From Uloborus plumipes (Eukaryota; Arthropoda; Arachnida; Araneae; Uloboridae): a stretch of DNA of 64,000 bases. The notes beneath the pieces are model-generated. The model saw only the letters and a program-made list of their open reading frames with translations. It made no database searches and was not told the DNA's origin. Shown one piece after another: positions 57,196 to 64,000 of this stretch. Each line of letters begins with the position of its first letter. The first letter of the stretch is position 1. The stretch is from NCBI GenBank assembly GCA_038373865.1, contig JAXGGA010005825.1, positions 1 to 64,000 on the forward strand. The letters are read 5' to 3'. The position numbers and the translations under genes are program-made.

Positions 57196-59485
57196 CGAAA
57201 GAAAAAAAGGAGCTTGAAAGCTCCCATCAGAATAATGACAGCAGTCGCTAAAACTCTGCGTCGGTCTTCGCATCAGCTAACTCGACTATCTCGTCGCTTA
57301 CTAGGAAGGGAAAAAAAGGCACATGTTTAGCTCTGATTTCCAAATAAAAGAGATCATATTTTCAGTTGAATTTAACATCACAATAAGGACAGCAATCCCC
57401 AAGAAACTGCACTCCTCAAAAATTTTTCATCCAACAAAAAGGGCAACATCTAAATTAAGTCAAATATTTCCTTGAAACTCCCGATCGCTCATATTGCACC
57501 CGGTTCTGCTCTGGCAATTTTGATTGTTGATTATTCCTTGGTAATTTTTCAAAATTATGCACATGGTTTTTACGGCTTTCACAATCAACATACCGTTTGT
57601 TTCATTCCAAAGTGGTCATTGGTTTACGAGAGATTCAATTTTGAAATCACAGAGTCCTTTGCAAGACACCCGGTAACATCCTGACCATTACATCAATTGG
57701 AGTTTTGACATCTTTCTTCAAATTACGTTTTTAGCAATTCTGATTGATAGAAGCAATTTGTAGAAACAGGAATCCCAACGAAAACTTATCGCAATTCGAG
57801 ATTGTGAAAAACATATTTTGCTTTCAAGGGGCAAAATTTAAATTAATATGAATTCTAGACCCTAGATTTTTTTTGATTTTTTTTTGTAATTGAATTGCTA
57901 AAACTGCCTTTTCCTGAACATTAGTAGTCTGATTTTATCAATAATTACAATCTTCATGTTTGAATAAATCGACTTTCCCCACTTTCAAAATAGCAGGATC
58001 ATACATTTACATTTTGAAAAATAGTTTACAAAAAGCAAGTAATTTGAAGAGCAAAATCTAATACTCAGACAGCAAAACGTTCTTCATACTACCATAAATA
58101 ACTTTATCTTTTGATTGGTGATAGCCTTAATTTTTCATTATCATGGCTTTTGAAGGGAAAAATGACAATAGTTGATTTCAATATCTGCAATTAATGCTTC
58201 TTCATGCAATTCGTTATTTTGTGTGAAAAAGGGGTATCGATTTCTTAAAAAATTGTTTGGAAAACAAGAATCCGCAGAAATGCCCTAGCAAGAAAATCTG
58301 AGACGATGCAATTTGCACGAAAGGTTGAGCAATGGTGTGGCGAAACTGGTTTTCTTCGTTTCATTATCTCTTTTCTCTTGTAAATAAAAATGGATAGATT
58401 TTCCGAAGATTTAATATACCTATTTTTGGTTATTTATTTTGTCACGTCTGCGGAAACGAAATACATGTGACAAAATTCTTCACTGGGAATACACAGGAAA
58501 GCGAATAATGATGATAGGAAAAACGGCGTTCAAGGCAAAACCTCGACAAAAACCATGTGATCCTAAGAACAAATTAGAAAATTCCATCTACGTGCAAAGC
58601 TACAATCAGTTACCGATTTCAACTTTCGCTCTTTACCGCAATTCCCGGATGCCCATTTCAAAATCTGCAAATGGAGAGAAAAAGAAACTTATTTCTGTTG
58701 GCCCCTCAAGGTATTTTATTAGCAAATGTAAACCGTAATAATATAATTTTAATGCATTGAAGAATTTTATGTTTATTTTCAAATTGTATAATTAGGGGCG
58801 CCCCAAGCTTAAATTTTTGGGAGAGGGAAAATTCTCAATTTGCCGAATAAAATTCTAAAATGTGCCAAATGATAAAAATTTTTAAAAAATCACAAAAAAA
58901 AAATTTCCCAGAAAAAAAGTGCAATATTCCTGTGAAGAAAATGTTAAAAGACTAACTTCGCACCTCCCCCCTCCTCCTATGGCCACTGATCATTAAAAAT
59001 CATTGCATTGAAGATTTTCTGAAATATCGTTTTTTGGATTTCAATTTCGAAAAATTACTACCACATCCTTGAAAACCATCTCATTCTAAAATTAAAAAAA
59101 AGCAAAATTAGTCCACATGTGCACTTTGAAACCTTCAAATCTTTTTGAGAGGGAGCCCTTGACCCCCCCTCCCCCCCACCTAAATTTGTCCCTTAACATG
59201 AACCAAATCGTCTAGGATTGCGTTCTGAGATCGAAATCTTTGAACATTTCCGGAAGATACCCCCCCCCCCCATAACAATTTCTAAGATCGTTTGAAATTG
59301 ATTTTGTAGAACTTTCATTTTATGAAATTCAAGTGCGTATCGAAACGTAATCTTTTTCGATAACGGTAGCAAAATCGTGATTTAGAGATTTTTATTTTGA
59401 AAAGTTTTCGAGGGGAGATTTTCTTAACACAGCGTTCCACATATTAAACACTCAACTTCTTATCGTTTACTCGTTCTGTATATTA
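57196..59485. repeat. Family C, copy 2, middle segment
   Basis: Collinear with 30479-30657 and 32450-35169, without the piggyBac-like element and the foldback of copy 1. A 100-codon frame at 58439-58738 covers the highly conserved block 58447-58602. Confidence 0.85.
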
Positions 59486-59687
59486 ATTCGAACCTAGCTG
59501 GTCAAAGATCCACCGTTGTCACTAATGGTGGCTGGGCGACGTTAAGTAAGGGCTGTGATTACTATAAGTATTCCAAGTGAATCAATAGCACTGGGGGGCA
59601 CTTGGTGTTTGCTCGGCTTCTTGTCTGGATAAGAAAAAAAAAAAAAACACTCTTCAGGTTCCCATCCCGGTTAAACCACGAGTTGTG

Positions 59688-59812
59688 TAAAGCAGTGTGT
59701 AATCGCCGCTAAGCAAGGGCTAAGGCAGAAACAAGCAATACACCGCCAACTCGGCTATTTCAATCCATGGACTGCAGTCCATGGATCGAAATAGCCGAAT
59801 TGGCGGTGTATC
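59688..59812. mobile_element. 125-bp insertion ending in a palindrome, 10-bp TSD
   Basis: Flanked by acgagttgtg (59678-59687 and 59813-59822). The right two thirds form a hairpin of arms about 38 bp around ctgcag (ccgccaactcggctattt / aaatagccgaattggcgg). One arm occurs alone at 42115-42165. The long TSD suggests target-primed insertion of a folded or template-switched RNA. Confidence 0.75.
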
Positions 59813-59834
59813 ACGAGTTGTGGTTGATACGGGG

Positions 59835-60503
59835 CAGTGGCGTACTCAGGGGGTGAGCTGATAGGGCTGCAGCCCCCTCCGAAATTTTCTTAGCAATTTT
59901 TTAAATTTCGAAATGAAACCGTTTATTTATTTTTTCCTCAAGTCAAGACATGGAAATTTCTTTTCAAAAGAAAATTAAGTATGGGGCAAAATTAAAAGAA
60001 AGGGAAGAAAAAAAGTAAATTCCTTCTCTTTTTTATCTCTCCATTTTACTGTCTATGACGTGTATGGCGATCAAAAAGTCAATTTTGTTGCAATTTACTT
60101 CAAATATGTTTCATAAACAAAGATTAATGCTTGTCCATTCTGTTAAAAAAATTTCAACATAAGCGTGATTGAAGCGCAATTTTTGGAATATAGTTAAATA
60201 AATGGCAAAATTAATGTTATTCAAGCTCAAATTTGCAAAAATATTGCATGCACTTGCTTAAGGAACATCTTCTTCAATAAAGAAACTTTTTCAAATTTCA
60301 ATTTCATCATTTTCTATCTTCGCCAAAACGCTTTACTTCTCAACAATTTCTTCATGATAAAATTATATTTTTTAATTATATATTTTTGTTATCTGAAATT
60401 AGCATTGACAGCTGCATTTTATGAGGTGTCCGCCTCCTCCTCTTAAAGAGACATTTCAGGGGCTCAGCCGCCCCTGAAATGATTCGTCTGCGTTACGCCG
60501 CTG
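59835..60503. mobile_element. Non-autonomous hAT element, 669 bp
   Basis: Ends CAGTGGCGTACTCAGGGG and the reverse complement CAGCGGCGTAACGCAG. 8-bp duplication atacgggg/gtacgggg (59827-59834 and 60504-60511), 7 of 8 identical. CAGTGGCGTA is a common hAT terminus. Non-coding. Confidence 0.88.
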
Positions 60504-60545
60504 GTACGGGGGACCTTGGAGAGGGAAGTCAAGTGTTAGCTTCAT

Positions 60546-61200
60546 TGTATAACTAATTATTCTAACTACGCAAATATAATGACTCCATTTTTCCCCAAAT
60601 TCTTTTTATCACACAACAAGCAAAATTAGTAAATTAAGTAAAACAGATAGAAATATTTCGGTATAATTAAAATGAAAAAAATTGTACTAAATTCAACGTT
60701 CAATTCTTTTCATAGTGAAAAAGGATAAGGAATGGAACTGAAGCAAACAGACAATACTTTTCACCATGAGAAATGAGAAAATTGACAGCAATCTAAAAAA
60801 TTAAAACTGAAGTAGCCACACGCATTATTAGTTTTTTTGCTTTCAAAATGCAATATTTAATACTTTTGATTATGGTAAACAAGGACGTTGATACCAGCAT
60901 GAGATACTTGTTAATCACTTCTCCTAATGTTCAAAGATTAAAACGGTTTAAAAAAAGGATTGCTGCTACTACACACATTCAATTTATATTCATCATATAG
61001 TGTCTATGTCACAAAAAATATTGCATCCCTAAATTTGCCGAACTGTCAGACGGAATATGCCGAAAGAGAAATTTTTGGGAGGTTTCGGGGCGCTCCTGCG
61101 TCTAATACGAGCACACAACTTGTTTAAAGCGAGAGCTTTCTTCCACCAGTTTTTTTCCAAAGCAAAAGGTATATCTATGAAAATCGCTTAAACAGCAGTT
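60546..61200. repeat. Family C, copy 2, 3' segment
   Basis: aagtaaaacagatagaaata, aattgtactaaattcaac and aaaatcgcttaaacagcagtta match copies 1 and 3. Similarity ends near 61200. Confidence 0.8.
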
Positions 61201-63344
61201 AGTCTTTAAAAAATGCGGAATAGAATTCATCCATGAATCTCTGATGTATCTTTTACATTAAGGGGATGAAGTAAAATTTCATTGCGAGCACTGTACCGAA
61301 GTACCGTTGCAGGACATAATAGGATGGAAATTGTAGCTACGTTAGGCGAATTAGTACAATTATTTCATCCCAGGCTACTAAAGTAGTCATTGAACTCGTA
61401 CAATTGAACTAATCTATGAATTTATATGCAAGTGGAATTTTACTGTTTCAATGTGGTTTTATCGAGCACACATTTATCCCCCCCCCCCCCCATCGGTAAT
61501 TTTGGAGTGTCAGGCGTATGTCAAATAGCCAAAACAAATAGTATTTCTCATTCATTGTGTTTGATGTTTGGTACACTTAATGTTTTTACTTTCAATTCTA
61601 CTTTTTCTTCCACCAAATGACGTCGCCTTAAATTTCGAGCAAAGTATTTTTTCTTACTACTCGAATCCTAAATTAACGCAGCACGAGTTCTGCCACCTTA
61701 CACACTCAGCTTTTTTAAGAGATCCTGTGGTTTGTTTCATAAGATTAATAATTTTAAGTGTTCTTCTCGTGTACTTTCATACAGATCGAGATCGTGCGAA
61801 AAATTTGCGCAACAGCGAAGCTCTTTTTCGCTGTTTGGGTGACAGAGAGAACATGATCGAGCTGGCATAAAGCAAATGGAAGGACTGGGTAATGTATATA
61901 CAAACTTACAAGAGTTTAGAGGTTACAAAGCGTAGGAAATAGCAGAGCGAGGGACCTGCCCCACGCTCAGTACTCACTTCGCGCCGGAAGAGGGCAAGAG
62001 AGAGACCTTCCGGTTAGGCCAATCCTAACGTGGTAGATGTCTTAAAGAGTGCCTAACCAGCAGGGCTTTTCTTGCCGGTAGGGGTAGAGAGAGTCGCAAA
62101 AAGCGAGAAGCTCAAAGGCCTCTGGATAAAGATAAACCTTCTGTCAAGCCGCTGGCTGGACAGGGGCTAGTGTGGGAGATTGCTATTCCTAGTAACGTTA
62201 TCGTTAGTACTTTTAATAGCGTAGTCGGAAAAAGTAAGCTTCGGCTTCAGAAGAGATATGGTTGAATTTTAGAAGGTTAATTTTACTAACTTTCTAGTCA
62301 GAAACGAAAAAATATGCGTTTTAGCAAGTGAAATTGTCACACAGCCCCCCCCCCCACCCCCTAAATACCTTGGCCCATGATACAAAGCTTCTCTGGCGTG
62401 AAATATATTTGATGTTTCTTACGAACTCATACTTTCCTTGACGCTCAAGAGATGGCGCTACAATACACAAAACTATATCCTTAACCCTACACGGCATGGT
62501 GTTGCCAATTGGATACATGGACAATTTGTCCTCCTTATGAATAGCAGAATGTAGCCGTAAGGCAACTCAATACATAAAAAGCAAGTATTGGGTATATTAA
62601 AAGCAATTATCACCATTTATCCTCCATACATGACAGCACTGGTCTGTTACATGCTCTTAAATGAATCCATATGGATAGCTTTTAAAATCACTTAAACTAC
62701 CAAGTTTTGAAATTTTTTTTACAATGAAATATTTTTCTTTGTCTTTTTAAAAAATAACATGAACAAAATAAACATTTATCTTCCTTTTGCGATGCGTTTT
62801 ACATCAAAATAATTATTTGGACAAAATCTAGGACATAATACATGTCTGTAGCCATTTGGCAACATTATGCAGTAAGCATCCAGAGAACACTTCGATTCAT
62901 CTCTGTAGTTCATGAAGTATGTGCTTTGTTTATGTTTCGCGCTAGCTTCTTTCTCTTTTTGGAAGGCATAAAATAATCATGCGGGCCCAAAAGTGGTGCT
63001 TTCGGCTGTTCTATCGTTTATTAGACCTCGCAATTATCAATGCTTAGTTGATGTTCAACAGAGTGAACAAACAAAAAATCAATAGGGAAAAGCCTTCAAA
63101 ACGTGTTTATTTTAGATTTCAGTTAGCACAAACGTTGTGCTTACACGGACAAGTAAAATTATTAATAATTTTAAAATATAGTTTTAAAAAAAACTAAAAA
63201 ATACTCATTTAGATAGGAATGCACTGTGATCATCACGGGTTTCCCTCTAATTTTCAAAACTACTGTCCGCACTTAAGTTTACATGCACTTATAATATCAA
63301 CATGCAATACAGTATGCCTTTAGTATTAAAAATAATATTAAATA
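61201..63344. other. No gene seen; GC-richer patch at 61960-62170
   Basis: The patch (ctgccccacgctcagtact; gcgccggaagagggcaag) differs in composition from the rest and has no recognised homology. Short related words gtagccatttggcaaca recur at 62850 and 63970. Confidence 0.4.
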
Positions 63345-63602
63345 TATCGTCGGCACCATGCTAAACTAACGAATGTGAAAAATCGCGTTTTACAAGTTCG
63401 TTTTTCAAGTTCAAATTTTACTAATAATTAAAATTAAATAATACATTCGAACGATAGTTTTATACACTTAAAGATGTCTATAAAAGTTTAAAAATTGAAA
63501 ATAACCAAACACGTCGGATGGGAATAAGTTGTATGCAGTGTTTTAGCTCTCCCGAAAAGTGCCAATTTTCACATTCGCTAGTTTAGCATGGTGGCGACGA
63601 TA
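63345..63602. mobile_element. MITE, about 258 bp
   Basis: Inverted ends TATCGTCGGCACCATGCTAA and reverse complement TATCGTCGCCACCATGCTAA, extending to gaatgtgaaaa (37 bp in all). Flanks give no clear TSD. Confidence 0.8.
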
Positions 63603-64000
63603 TTGCTTTTATATTTGCAAAGAACGTAAATTTTATCTTTTATTCAGAGTTACATACATACAAACAAGCCCACATGTGAAGTTAATAAAAGCGTATTAAA
63701 AAGAGGGAGACCATTAGCTACAGAGGAACTAGTTACAAACAAAAAAAAAAAAAAAAAGCGTGCGCGAGAGAGCCTTCAAAAGATATCAGATTTGACAGAA
63801 TTGATCATCGGAAAGAACACAGTACAAATAAACAGTGATGTAAAATGTCAAAGTGTAAAGGATTACAAGAGTACAGTGCACCAAATGTTCAATTCCTCTA
63901 TTTTTTTACAAAAAAAAACTAATTTAAAGACTATCATTTAAAATCATTTTTATCTGTTGAATGCATTGTGTAGCCATTTGGCAACAAAACTATTTTTAAT

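Larger units (their letters stand above)
59486..60545 (+). mobile_element. SINE body, copy 3, split by two insertions
   Basis: Segments 59486-59687, 59823-59834 and 60512-60545 together match the SINE at 35168-35437 (gtcaaagatccaccgttgtc; ggttaaaccacgagttgtg; gggggaccttggagag). Insertions at 59688-59812 and 59835-60503 each have their own TSD. Confidence 0.85.

Noticed and set aside
61426..61870. Overlapping frames of 64 and 100 codons as a host gene
   Set aside because: No recognisable domain, no splice context I can defend, and poly-C in the frame.

Overview
This is a eukaryotic, AT-rich, repeat-dense window with no recognisable host gene. Everything that can be named is a transposable element (TE), a TE relic or a dispersed repeat. 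The mix points to an arthropod, and most likely an arachnid such as a spider: Jockey/I-type non-LTR retrotransposons, P, Tc1, DD37D and DD41D mariner-type, pogo-like, hAT, piggyBac-like and Helitron elements, tRNA-derived SINEs and large foldbacks. The C-terminal RNase H fragment near 38 kb also resembles relics I associate with spider genomes. That assignment is inference from family content, not from a marker gene.

Layout. 1-1610: 3' end of a non-LTR retrotransposon with a poly(A) tail. 1921-6002: a P element (1964-5414) with a THAP transposase broken by one frameshift and one stop, sitting in one copy of a 311-bp tandem duplication; the other copy is a natural empty site. 6003-8390: degenerate phrase array interrupted by a hAT derivative. 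9265-13344: a TA-flanked element with a 24-bp minisatellite, a Helitron, a MITE and a truncated Jockey-like copy. 14.7-16 kb: a MITE and a gypsy-protease-like relic. 16685-20298: pogo-like element containing a Tc1 element, which itself contains a third element. 20.5-37.6 kb: first copy of a large unnamed repeat (family C), split by MITEs, two foldbacks, tandem Helitrons, a SINE, a DD41D element, a piggyBac-like element holding a DD37D mariner, and a Jockey copy. 37.8-43.2 kb: RNase H fragment and several TA-type MITEs. 43.2-45 kb: a deleted family C copy. 46.3-61.2 kb: the most deeply nested stretch, a second full family C copy carrying a hAT element (with a 2.8-kb palindrome inside it), a Transib-like element, a 4.5-kb foldback (with a Helitron, which holds a Harbinger-type MITE) and a SINE split by two more insertions. 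61.2-64 kb: low-information sequence and one MITE.

How the parts relate. The elements do not form a pathway. They form layers of insertion that can be ordered in time. Because family C and several local duplications are present more than once, many insertions have an empty counterpart in the same window, so termini and target-site duplications (TSDs) can be read directly. The least familiar component is a foldback family that starts GGTCATTCCA, was found twice between CGAAAG duplications, and in some copies carries a short signal-peptide-like reading frame of 51 codons in each arm.
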